Notes: a model not told the origin generated them from the letters alone. DNA of 64,000 nucleotides from Megalonaias nervosa (GCA_016617855.1 JAECUM010094020.1:1-64000), one strand, 5' to 3'. Shown: positions 17,273-27,348, counted from the first letter of the stretch. Translations and numbers: made by a program.

Positions 17273-20200
17273 ATGGAAGAATTATCCGTGATTGAACCCT
17301 ACGCAACCAGATTCGATCTTGACAGACTACCTGAGTATAAATTTAGTATTTCGATGCAAGATCTAGCTTTAACTAATAAAGATGTAACTAAACGTATCCG
17401 TGAGGCCAAGAAGGAATTTCGTGACGATGGTGCAGTTCACGCATGGTCAACATTCAGAGTTGGAAATGTTTCTAATACGATGAATGACAAACGAGGAAGA
17501 GTAATCATTAACCACCTTGGTAAATAAAAATATTTTATTTTAATAAAATTTATCGTAAATACAGAAGAAGATATTTGGATTATTCGTGACAAGCGCGATC
17601 CCGTCCGCGTGCAGTCAGGAAATAATATCTTCTTGAGTAATAAATCCAAACCAGGAATACTAACTGGTATAGACAAACCGTATTATGAGCGATCGTACCC
17701 TGTAATTGCGGTTGTCTATGGAATATTTCCGCTGAATAATAAACCTAATGTTGGGGATCTCAAACCGATGAGATTGTCAAGGATAAACTGCATAGCTGAG
17801 CGAGTTACAGAACACTTTACAAACGCGATACGTGGTAATGGTTTAACGGATTTAAGACGTAAAAAAATAAATACATGGGCAGAGTCGGTTAAAGATACCG
17901 GAGCGTCTATCAAAGATGTTGCTGAGCTAGAGAAGAAATTAAGATTTCCAATAGCAGTAAAAACATTAACCGGAGAGATTTTGTACAAACCGAAATATAT
18001 AAAAAATGGAGCTCCGATAGATATTATTGATCATAACGCGCACGCATGGACTGCTACAGTAACAATATTTCCACGAGATAGAACGGTTAAATTTTATGAC
18101 GGTGATATCTTTGATTTTATTAAAAATATTAGTAAAACCGATCCTGTTTCTGTTTGGTTATTTCAAAGTTCGGAATATGATCATTACGATCAATTTGTAT
18201 GACCTAACGGTGATATTTATCGTACAGAATCTCTCCATGAGGAAATGGAACATCTTGCTCTGAAATATACCTCTGATGATGTCATAGTTAGACAATTATT
18301 GAATAACTGTTTTACTGTTCCGTCAGTCGCTGCTCATTTCGCTCAGGAGAAAAATTCATGGAAAACGACACGATCGGAATTTCTTGAAGATGTCAAGAAA
18401 AGTTGTATAGAATATGGGCACGGTGGATTATGGAACACCAAATACGATTACAATGATGTTATCTCGGTTGATATGGTAGCGTGTTATCCTGGGAGTTTTC
18501 TTGGATATGGAGCATGTTCTAAATACTTTAAGAGATTCGGACATCCTACACATGACATGACCAGGGTTGCAATAAACGGATCCTTACCAGATTTTGACCT
18601 AACAGGATTTGCTCACGTAGAATCATTCGAGTTTAGAGAAGATCTCCATGCGATTACTTATATTTGGTTCGGAAGACATTTTTCAGAGCGATGTTGGGTT
18701 CCGATAGTACTATTGCGATATATGCTTGATGCTGGATTTTAATATCGTTGAGAGTAACTGAAGCGATTATATCGTATAGTTCACAGAAGCAAGTTTGGTT
18801 ACCAGAACCGGACAGATTTAGTGTCGATGATGCCAGGAAAGAATTCCCTGATATTGATGAAGATCATGTCATTAAAATAAGTAAATGCAGGAACGAGTAC
18901 CATGAAAAACTTGCAAAAGATCTTGGTAGAAAGATAATCGGTAAGTTCACTCAAGGTGGTTCATACGATTATAAACGGCATTTTACAAGATTGATTATGG
19001 ACGATGCTGAACTCGATTTTATAATCGCTGATACAACGGAGAAAAATATATTTATAAACCGATGTAATGCTTATTTATCAGATGGAATAAAACTAGGTAC
19101 AATTGTGAGCTATCTTGATGGCGACTCACCACAATTTACTCATTTAAGATCTTCGATGTTAGCTTATGTTTCGATAAATCTATTGTCGATGATAAATAGA
19201 TTTCCTCGTTACGCTGTCAGAGTTGCTACGGATTCATTTTATATGCACAAAAAATATAAAGATTTATTAAAACTCGGTAATGGTGAATGGGGGGCATGGA
19301 GGATAAAACAAGAAAATATACTTAGTTATTCTGAATCTGCCGATGTTGAAATCAAGGAAATATATTACAAAAATAATAATCAAATATCAAAGTCATCTGC
19401 ACCATCTGTGTACGATCCTGTATCTAGACATAAGACCATTTATCTTAATGGGTGTGGTGGTTCAGGTAAAACAACTCGTGCTATTAACTTATTTATGAAT
19501 AATAACTCAGATATAATTGTTTTGACACCTACACATAAACTTTCTAGAGAAATAAAAGAACGAGGAGTAAAATCATGTACATATCATAGTTTCTTTAGAT
19601 GGTGCGGAGATACATGGACCCCATCGCGGATGGGTGAAAAATATATACCTAAGTATATTATATGGGACGAGATATGCACGGTGTCGTTAGAAACACTAAA
19701 AACATTTCTTGATTGGTTGTTATTGAAGAATACTGCTGTGATTAGTTGTGGCGATCATGGTCAACCACCACCCTTTGTTGGACAGTCTCCACATGAATGG
19801 TTGAAAACATTTGTAGATTATTACGAAGAAATAAATGATGACCATAGAGCTATTGATGAACCGCTAAAAGACCTTAAAAGATTAATCAGACTGCAGCCAG
19901 ATCAAATACAATGCGAGATACTGCGTAAAGTAATTGCAGAAACTTCTATGAATGAATTTTGGACTTTATGGAGACCTGCTGATTTGATAGTCGCAAGTAG
20001 AAAGATAGTTCGTGATGAACTGCAAAAGACATTATTTACGTTACATAAAGAAAAGTTTCCGGATCTACCTGTACCTTTGTGTTATCGTCCAGCAGATACT
20101 CGACGACAAAATATTGAAGTTGAAATACCAGGTGGAGACACTGTCCGAGTACAAAATCTTGTCTTGAATGATATCGTGTTGGTTGCTGTTGATGTTGTTG

Positions 20201-20696
20201 AGAGCGCGTTGAACATGGATAAATCGCCATGGACGTTAGGATACGCTATAACAATTCACTCGTCGCAGGGATTAACTATAACTGATACTAGAATCTGGAT
20301 TGTAGATGATCGTATTGAATGGTCGAATTTAGTCTATCTCGCCGTATCTCGAGTCAGGAGAATATCGCAACTGCGTAGGGTTATTGTAGATTACGTAATA
20401 ACTGAAGAAATCACTAACAATGTCGATATCAATAAAAAATTAGTCAGCTATAAACAGTGTGACAAAAAAAAAATAAGCGTGACTTTGATCTTGATGCTGA
20501 ATTTATTATAACACTAAGACAACAACAGAATAATCATTGCGCAAGTTGCAACTGTAATATGTCATGGCAGTGTTTTAATCCAAGACAATTTACCGTAAAC
20601 AGAATTAATAGTGATCTCGGTCATACACGTGATAATGTGATGCTGACCTGTCTTGAGTGTAATCAACGTCGAGGCTCTGGACGTTTACAAAATTGA
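17273..20696 (+). pseudogene. POLB: Protein-primed-type DNA polymerase B fused to SF1 helicase and HNH-like module, broken
   Basis: One gene of about 1140 codons, read through in-frame TAA at 17525 and TGA at 18200, a stop plus frame change near 18740, and a change in the A-run at 20463-20473. PolB palm motif A is SVDMVACYPGSF (Asp at 18470). The conserved FTHLRSSMLAYVSINLL helix follows, and motif C is VATDSFYM (19225). I see no clear 3'-5' exonuclease DxE motif in the N-terminal 300 residues. A helicase follows without a gap: Walker A GCGGSGKTT (19450-19476), IIWDEIC, GDHGQPPP (19750), IHSSQG (20254), and LAVSRV motif VI. The last 60 codons hold CASCNCNMSW..., GHTRDNVMLTCLECNQRRGSG, an HNH/zinc-finger nuclease pattern. 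It would replicate the element. Stops and shifts make this copy inactive. Confidence 0.82.
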
Positions 20697-21676
20697 GCTT
20701 GGTGGTAATTGCGTATCCTCAGGAATTACTTGCAATTATTCACGTACAAATCCACGTTGAGGGGCTGTAGAATCTAGTCTGTATATTGGAGGTCTACCAG
20801 TGGATCTAACCACGCTAGAAATTTTATGTGTAGTCACGCTCCAGATAGGATCGGTTGCTCTTTTTTTACCACCTTCAAGTTCGCCAGGTTCATATAAATA
20901 TCTTACAGTTACATTACCTAATACTGGTTGAGAGAAACATTCACGTCGTTGTCCGTAGCCATTGCTACGGGGTATATATATATATATTTTTGATCGCATT
21001 AGAAGGTTTCATGGAAGTTGCACTAGTAATTTCATTATTCAACGCAGCTATCACACTCGGTAATCTTGCAACCCATTCACGAGATCTATCCTTAAAGTCC
21101 ACGGATATTTCCCTTGCATATTGGTATCCAAATAACCGCTCAGCAAGTGTTCTATTAAATCGTTCAACGATTGCCTGATCACGATGAATTTCAGTATGTC
21201 CTCGTCTGATTTTAACGTTATGCTTGTTCATCAACGATGATACTGCTCCAAGAAATTCTTTACCAGGATCAACTTGTAATAACCGTGGCCATCGTAGACC
21301 ACCACGTTGATAAATGCGCTCAAACGCAGATGCAACTTCAGATGCTGTCTTTGTTGATAATGGCTCCGCTTCTTTGTATCTACTCGCAACATCAACGACA
21401 GTTAACGCGTATCTATACGTGTATTGACGTCTACGTGTTTTAATGGTATCGTGTGGTAAAAACAAAATATCTGCTTGATGAACTTTCATTAGGAACGCTA
21501 ACATCGAAATGCGCGTACTGAATTTTTTTAGGTGGACTCAGGAAGATTTGCCATATTGCCTGTCGTGCTAACCATGATGCAGCAACATCACGTGAAACTT
21601 TTGCTGCTTCGGCGAGTTTACTAATCGCTGCTTTACCTCTCCAATACCCTCTCGGGGAATAATAAACAGATTCCAT
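20685..21676 (-). pseudogene. INT: Polinton integrase (rve DDE family), broken
   Basis: The N-terminal part starts at the ATG at 21676 (MESVYYSPRGYWRGKAAISK), shifts frame near 21490, and continues with the DDE core: Asp in VVDVASRYKEAEP, Asp in LQVDPGKEFLG, Glu in AIVERFNRTLAERLFGY. A second shift lies in the TA-run at 20972-20986. After it comes the C-terminal SH3/chromo-like region (VRYLYEPGELEGGKKRATDPIW ... QRGFVRE), then an in-frame TAA, then a last stretch ending at 20685. It overlaps the tail of the polymerase gene by 12 nt, tail to tail. The enzyme would cut the 5'-AG ends and integrate the element. At least three lesions make it inactive. Confidence 0.82.
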
Positions 21677-21693
21677 TATGATAGTTATATAAT

Positions 21694-22197
21694 TTAATTG
21701 CCAGCCCCTAGCACTAGTTTACCTTTCATAGCAGTTTTTACTAGAAAACTAGCGAATTTTTCTCTGAGAGATTTATTAGGTATAGAATTTAATGCGTGAA
21801 TCAATTTCACATCTGCGAGATGTCGTTGCTGCAAATCTTTACTTTTATACGCGACATCATGAACGTGACACGCTTGATCAATCTTATTTACTGGATACTC
21901 TCCTGGTTTTGGTTGATCTCGTTCGTCAAGTCGGATATCAAGTCGAGTTCCTGGACCACAATAATTATATCCGGGTAAATGTTTCTCACCAGGGTATTTA
22001 GCCCATGGAGTTCCTGGTAATTTTCCTAACGAAGCAGCAATATCCCCCCCACCTGTCTTTGTTGGAATAAATTTATATTTCTTGGTGCCACATTTCACAC
22101 ACTTACCTGTAAGTGCGCGTCTTTTATTTTTTGTTGTTATTGTCGTTAATTCAGCAGTATGTGTAGGTGCTCTGCATCGAACACAATATAGACTCAT
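21694..22197 (-). CDS. Zinc-ribbon + phospholipase A2-like protein
   Basis: The 167-residue intact frame has an N-terminal zinc ribbon (CVRC ... CVKC, residues 5-40). A parvovirus-VP1-type PLA2 domain follows: calcium loop YNYCGPGTRLD and catalytic helix DQACHVHDVAYK with the His-Asp pair. After it come a helical segment and a hydrophobic/basic C-terminus ending KGKLVLGAGN. In parvoviruses and adintovirus-like genomes such domains hydrolyse endosomal lipids during entry, so this is probably a virion protein. It is codirectional with the integrase (17 nt apart) and divergent from the ATPase with only 12 nt between the two ATGs. The key His and Asp are present. Confidence 0.78.
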   Translation of the reverse strand: MSLYCVRCRAPTHTAELTTITTKNKRRALTGKCVKCGTKKYKFIPTKTGGGDIAASLGKLPGTPWAKYPGEKHLPGYNYCGPGTRLDIRLDERDQPKPGEYPVNKIDQACHVHDVAYKSKDLQQRHLADVKLIHALNSIPNKSLREKFASFLVKTAMKGKLVLGAGN

Positions 22198-22209
22198 ATT
22201 ATTTATTAT

Positions 22210-22877
22210 ATGGATATAATTGACTTTTCAGCGACACGAAAACAAGAGCCAGTAAAACATCATCCAGCGCTACCAAATTCTATCAGAATGATTATAATAG
22301 GCCCATCTGGAAGTGGAAAGACGCAATTATTGCTTAATCTGATAATGAGATGGCTCAAGTGAACAAACTGTATTTAGTAGCACCATCTGTAGATGATCAA
22401 CGATGCTATGAAGTACTTAAAGATTTTAATAAAAATGCAAAACTACTGGACGAAGACGGAAATGATATTATTGATTTTATAACCGATATTGATGAAGCTC
22501 CATCTGTAGATGACCTAGATGGATTCATTAATAATCTCGTAGTATACGATGATGTGATGCTGGACAAGCAATCCAATCCAGCTAGAATATTTTCTCGAGG
22601 TAGACATAAAAACACGGACGTGATTTATGTTACCCAGAGATATACACAAATTCCAAAAGTAATTAGAGACAACTGCAATATTTTGGTTGTGTTTAATGGA
22701 GTAGATAATTATACTCTACAGAATATTTATTATACCTGGTGTTCAGGCGACATGGACATGATTAAATTTAAAAACTTCTTTTCAAAAGCACAAGCTGTTC
22801 CGTTTGGATTTATAACAATAAATCTACATGATCCAAGATCTAGATATCGAATAGGTCTTGATAAAATATTTGGTTAA
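22210..22877 (+). pseudogene. ATP: FtsK/HerA-type genome packaging ATPase, one frameshift
   Basis: The gene starts at the ATG at 22210 (MDIIDFSATRKQEPVKHHPA). The Walker A motif GPSGSGKT lies at 22300-22323. A one-base change near 22345 moves the rest to another frame, open from 22350 to 22877, with Walker B LVVYDDVM (22536-22559) and a later YVTQRY sensor-like segment. The length of about 220 residues is normal for Polinton A32-like packaging ATPases, which pump the genome into the capsid. The TAA stop is 4 nt from the terminal repeat, so the gene closes the element. Confidence 0.82.
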
Positions 22878-22881
22878 TTAC

Positions 22882-23144
22882 AGCAGCAGGAAGGGTGAAC
22901 GACAAAAATTGAGTGACCCGCGAGTAAACGAATCGCATAAAAATCTAAAAAAAATATGTCAACAAAAAGTAATGGAAATGAGCTAACCCAAACGATTTAT
23001 TATCCGTTTTTCAAACTATATGGTAATAATAAAAGTTAGGAGGTTCGGTTTATGTTATTGACCTTTTTTTCAGCCCCTGTAGGAACCTTTATTTTTTATA
23101 AATAAAGTCTCTGCAAAGTTGTAGGGTTCACCCTTCCTGCTGCT
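22882..23144. repeat. Right terminal inverted repeat of the right Polinton
   Basis: The 263 bp repeat is the inverted partner of 6483-6749. Both edges carry the AGCAGCAGGAAGGGTGAAC motif in opposite orientation. The conserved core AACCCAAACGATTTATTATC lies in the middle. Confidence 0.9.
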
Positions 23145-23174
23145 ACTTTTTGTTTTCGCTCGTTTCACTTACTT

Positions 23175-23425
23175 AGTCCAAGAGCAGAGATTCGTAACAA
23201 GAAAATTGGGGTGCTCATCCCTGATACGAAAGAGCAATTCAAAGGCAAAGAGATAAAGGAGAAAGGGAAAAAAGAAATACAAATAAAAATGCAACAAGGC
23301 GAAAGGGAAATGCAGTTTAAATTAAAAGAATTGGAACTGGCAAGTAAACCACAGTTGCCTCTTTACACACAAGTACAGGTTTTGATGTTGCCAGAAATAT
23401 TAGGTTAGGCTTGATACTTTGACTT
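23175..23425 (+). pseudogene. Gag fragment of a gypsy-type retrotransposon
   Basis: The readable part (23211-23408) is Lys/Glu-rich helical sequence (KGKEIKEKGKKEIQ ... REMQFKLKELELASK). It is followed in another frame by FDVARNIRL, a pattern I associate with Gag of mollusc gypsy elements. The remainder of the element is absent. It lies 30 bp from the Polinton end. Confidence 0.5.
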
Positions 23426-23566
23426 TTAAAATTACTTAATTATTTAGTGTCAAGCCAGATTCTTCACATCATGTTGTATACACTGTATATATTGTACATA
23501 ACAGATAGAAGACCTCAAGGTAGATTAGTTCTGTAATTAATTGAGTTACGTTCTCTAAATAAAGTC

Positions 23567-23569
<3 letters not shown>

Positions 23570-23609
<40 letters not shown>
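23570..23609. repeat. (TTA)n microsatellite
   Basis: About 13 perfect TTA units follow an AATAAAG sequence. Confidence 0.95.
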
Positions 23610-25500
23610 GAACTCTGCTATAACATGGTAGTTGGGAGCCATAGAACCCGACCGTGTTATGAACCGAACCGTGTTATAAGCAACCATGTACAGTACCAAC
23701 AAATTTGCAGGGTTAGCGGGGTAGGTGGGTGTGGTAATGAAAACGGGTGCAGAAACGTGTGCTTCATTGGCATAATTACCATTTTAAATCAATGTATATT
23801 AAATGAGAAAACACCTGCTGTGATAACAGAGATTGCATATATAATATATTTCTTTATTCAGATAACCACGTATTGGTTCATACACGTGTATAGTTTATAT
23901 ATACATATCTAATCTATAGCATGAATAGAGTATCAACATTGTGTACTCACCCATGAATCGAATCACATACATTGAATCCACAATACAAGTATTTCCATCG
24001 AAAATATCCGCACACAGATTTAAAATATTCAATAATTTTGTCACAGATCATTATGTGACTGTATTCAATGGAAAACTAAATAGGAAATATTACGAACCGA
24101 ATCATGGAACAGTACGTCCGAAGGTTAAAAAACGGTGTCTGTATAAATTTCATACTGCTAAATTTTCTCATCCGTGAATTGTAATTCTTTATTATTGTTT
24201 GAAAACTCAGTGATTTTCAGCTGCTTTCAGCTACTGTCACGTTTGCTCTTCGCAAAGTCAATCATATTTCTTAACTGAAGAATTCGAACATAGTCAATAT
24301 CTTGCGTCTCCATCCATCTCAAAGCACACTCTAAATTTTTGACTGCTTCTGTTGCTGACGGTGGATTATCCTCAGGTGTGGTGTCCTCAGTGTCATCAGA
24401 AGCATCACCATTGTCTTCATCACCATTGGTGTTATTGAACATAATATTTTGAACAATTTCTGCATCCGAAATGTGATCTGCAACTGAGCAGTCATTATCA
24501 AAATTGAGCCATTCATTAACATGGTCGCGTGACTGCATCTTTTCTTTAAGAGTAAAAACTTTACGTTTCCGTTTCCCGTTTTCCATTCAAAATGTCCACT
24601 AACTAACACTTTTACACCTATTAGTTTAAAAGACTACAGCAAGAATAATTGTCAGTCAACAATGGGGGTATATTTGTAAGAAGTGGACAACATTATTCAC
24701 TGGTCAACTGATTGCATAAAACAACACTGCCAAGCCACGCGTACATGTTGGCGGCTTTCGTTTCTTTGATGTTTTATAAATCGTTGCCCCATAATTTGAA
24801 CAAGTTTAGCTCGGCAATTGACTTTGATGATGAGAACTGTACTTAAATTAATTGATCTATAAATTCAGGTGAGAATCTTTTATCAACTGCCGCATTGTTT
24901 GTTGCTTAGTTGTGTAGTCAGTTTAGAGAACATATGTCGGATATTGTTTGAGCAACGACTGTATACGGAATGCATTGAAGACAAAGACAAAGTAGACTTG
25001 ATGGCTTCATTGCTCATGGATCAGTAATAATAAGATTAACACTTACGAGCTGTCGTTTTTCAACAATAAACAAATTTCAAAGTTCTCAAAAGGCCCAGCC
25101 ATTGGTTCAGAAACTCGTATTTCCGATGTTTATTTTGGCACAAAACTGTAAGAAATTGGTTAAATTAAAAAATTTTAGGAGCCACGCCATGATTGTTTTA
25201 TATTCGAATCCATACGCGATTACCTCCCCAAAGAAGAAATGTTTTCCGTGTACGAGAATACATGTATATGATATTTCAGGAGCCACGCCACAATCGTCTT
25301 ATATTCGAATTTATATGCACTCTCTTCTCCAAAATGATAATAAAACTTTTTACATATTTAATTTTTCGTACTTATAAGAACTTATTTTTTTTACAAGGTA
25401 ATAAGGTAAATGAAATTTCAGGAGCCATGCCACGACCGTGTTATATCCGAATTCGTGTTATAACGGAGCGTGCTATAGCGGGGTCCCACTATTATTATTA
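23610..25500 (-). mobile_element. Tigger/pogo-like DNA transposon remnant
   Basis: The two ends resemble each other in inverse orientation: AG..CT(C/G)CTATAACATGG-like sequence at the left, and GCTATAGCGGGGTCCCACTA at the right. Several 'CCGTGTTATA(T/A)..GAA' words lie near both ends. Inside is one short coding remnant on the minus strand (24227-24586). Three 'AGGAGCCA(C/T)GCCA' direct copies lie at 25177, 25278 and 25420. Boundaries are approximate because the termini are decayed. Confidence 0.45.
24227..24586 (-). pseudogene. Remnant of a Tigger/CENP-B-type transposase
   Basis: The 119-codon frame begins MENGKRKRKVFTLKEKMQSR, like the N-terminal DNA-binding (HTH_CENPB) start of Tigger transposases. 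It jumps to an acidic C-terminal tail (DNDCSVADHISDAEIVQNI ... ALRWMETQDID). The HTH core and DDE domain are missing, which suggests an internal deletion derivative. It is possibly a non-functional leftover. Confidence 0.5.
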
Positions 25501-26837
25501 GTACCCTCTTTTAAAGAAAAGGAAGCATACCACAGACCTGTGCACCTTCCGTATTTTTCCGTATTTAGTACGGGAAAAAATATCAAATACGGAAATACGA
25601 CTTCAAGAGCTAAATCCGATTTTGTGCGAGGTAAAATACGGAAAATTTGTATTTGACAAGTACGAAAAACAAAGAAGGGAAAGAAGCACGAAAATAAAGC
25701 AATAGTCAGACCCGGTTATCACGATTACGTCGGGAATGTCAAAAAATCGTCAACATAATCGGGTCCCGAGATATCAGGATTTAGTCGATAAATCTACTGC
25801 AGAACAATGATTATGCATCTTAAGTACCAAAATGCGGAGTTTTGTTTCTAAAAACAAATGACATTTCAAATGCACAATAAAAATAATAATGCAGTCATAC
25901 CTGGTTGCAGAAAAAAAAGAAGATTGTATGTCTTTTAAATGAGATTAAGTAACAAGTCACACATTTTTACAACAATAAGTTACTACAACATGTCAGTGGT
26001 CTAAAGTTGTTTTTATTTCCCTGTGAATAGCCTCATCCCTTTGGTAGCCTCAGCAAGAAAATGGTTTTCTCCCGCTATCCAAAATCTAGGCTAATAGAAG
26101 TACATGTACATGTAGGACTATACTTTTTTTTTATTAAAGTGTTTTCTTTCGTTACAGCTGATTTGTGACTAGCAGCAAAATTTAACTGACCAAAATTGTG
26201 TGTGAAAATCAATAGTTTTTTTATCGTCATTGGTTCCTTTACACCAGTATATGCCGGTTTTTACTGATAACATTTGCTTCTGTACTGGAAAAGGACGGGG
26301 CTGTTGATATTTATGTACCGACAAACTGTAAAATATGTTTGAAGTCTTTGAAGTTAACTGTCCCGACATCAAATTCTGTATGAAGCCAAACTTATCCCAT
26401 TCCTACAGTTGTAGTCCCATATCCCTCCCGACTTTGATTACTGACCGTCGGCAAAAGGGGGGGGGGCGGCGGCTAGTCTCTTTGATGGATTGCAAGACTT
26501 TGATATTCAAGACAAAAACAATACATATGAAAACACTTCTCTTTCTGTTTCAAATTCGCCTTCTGCTTCTTTGCGTTTGTGTTGAAGAATATGTAATCAT
26601 GGTACAGCGATCGACAATTTCAAAAAACAAAAATACTGGGCGCTATGGATTTTTTTTTTTACAATACCGTTGGTGCTTTTATTTACTCTTGTTCAAAACA
26701 AATTTATAAGGGGGGGGGCAGCTCACAGGGGCTCGTATCGTTGCTTACAATTTACCGTCATACATGTACTATATAATAACTACAAGGGAGGACACTTCTC
26801 TCCTTTCTTGCGCGACCTATTTAAGAATAAACGCTGA
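25501..26837. other. No gene recognised
   Basis: AT-rich sequence contains short related 'CGTATTT...ATACGG' words (25550-25640), a G-run at 26459-26467 and another at 26711-26718. No frame has a recognisable domain. Confidence 0.5.
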
Positions 26838-27312
26838 TATTTCAAGCTACATTTCGCGTAACGTAATAAATGTGGTACCGATATTTAGCTCAGGCATTCG
26901 ACTTTGTATGCGTAACCGAAGTTTGGCTTACTATCATACCTTTAAGGAATGCCAGACCATTTTCCCACGGTACTGCCCGACATGGCCCTGATCGCGCCCG
27001 CTTAATATGCAAGAACAACGCGCTGAATGGAATACTCCCTTCTCACTGGCCAACTGAAAATGAGTTATAAACAAATGCAGGACGTCATTTTCTTTTAACC
27101 AATGAGATGACAGTATTCCATTCAGCGGGATTTCACTTGCATATTAAGCGGGCGCGATCAGGGCCATGTCGATCAGTAGCGTGGGAAAATGGTCTGGCAT
27201 TGCTTACAGGTATGATAGTAAGCCAAATTTCGGTTACGCATACAAAGTCGAATGCCTTAGCTAAACATCGGTACCAAATTTATTAAGCTACGCGAAATGT
27301 AGCTTGAAATAG
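26838..27312. mobile_element. 475 bp foldback (MITE-like) element
   Basis: Two arms of about 220 bp are inverted repeats. TATTTCAAGCTACATTTCGCG at the left pairs with the complementary right edge ending at 27312. Pairing is recognisable through GGTACC, the AAAGTCGAATGCC and GGGCGCGATCAGGGCCATG blocks and CATTCAGCG near the centre. No coding capacity. It lies just before the hAT relic and might be a passenger of that family. Confidence 0.75.
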
Positions 27313-27348
27313 TGGAGTAATTGTTTAGCACTTGGATGTGCCAATGCC

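Larger units (their letters stand above)
6483..23144 (+). mobile_element. Right Maverick/Polinton element, complete end to end
   Basis: The element is about 16.66 kb between AGCAGCAGGAAGGGTGAAC at 6483 and its reverse complement ending at 23144. It has about 265 bp terminal inverted repeats. It carries the Polinton hallmark set: protein-primed-type PolB, retroviral-like integrase, adenain-type protease, packaging ATPase, double-jelly-roll capsid and penton. Extra genes are an SF1 helicase and HNH module joined to PolB, a PLA2 protein and an HNH/NUMOD endonuclease. Flanking hexamers (TAGCTC at 6477-6482, ACTTTT at 23145-23150) do not match, so no target duplication remains. Many genes are broken, so it is an old, probably inactive copy. 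Confidence 0.92.

Noticed and set aside
17525..18202. Stop codon readthrough or an alternative genetic code in the polymerase gene
   Set aside because: TAA and TGA both occur, but other genes of the element use normal stops and there are frameshifts too. Decay is simpler.
20855..21178. Plus-strand frames over the integrase region
   Set aside because: The minus strand carries the integrase core with the DDE residues; the plus frames are shadows.
6477..23150. Search for a 6 bp target duplication around the right Polinton
   Set aside because: Flanks TAGCTC and ACTTTT do not match, nor do one- or two-base shifted versions, so no duplication is claimed.
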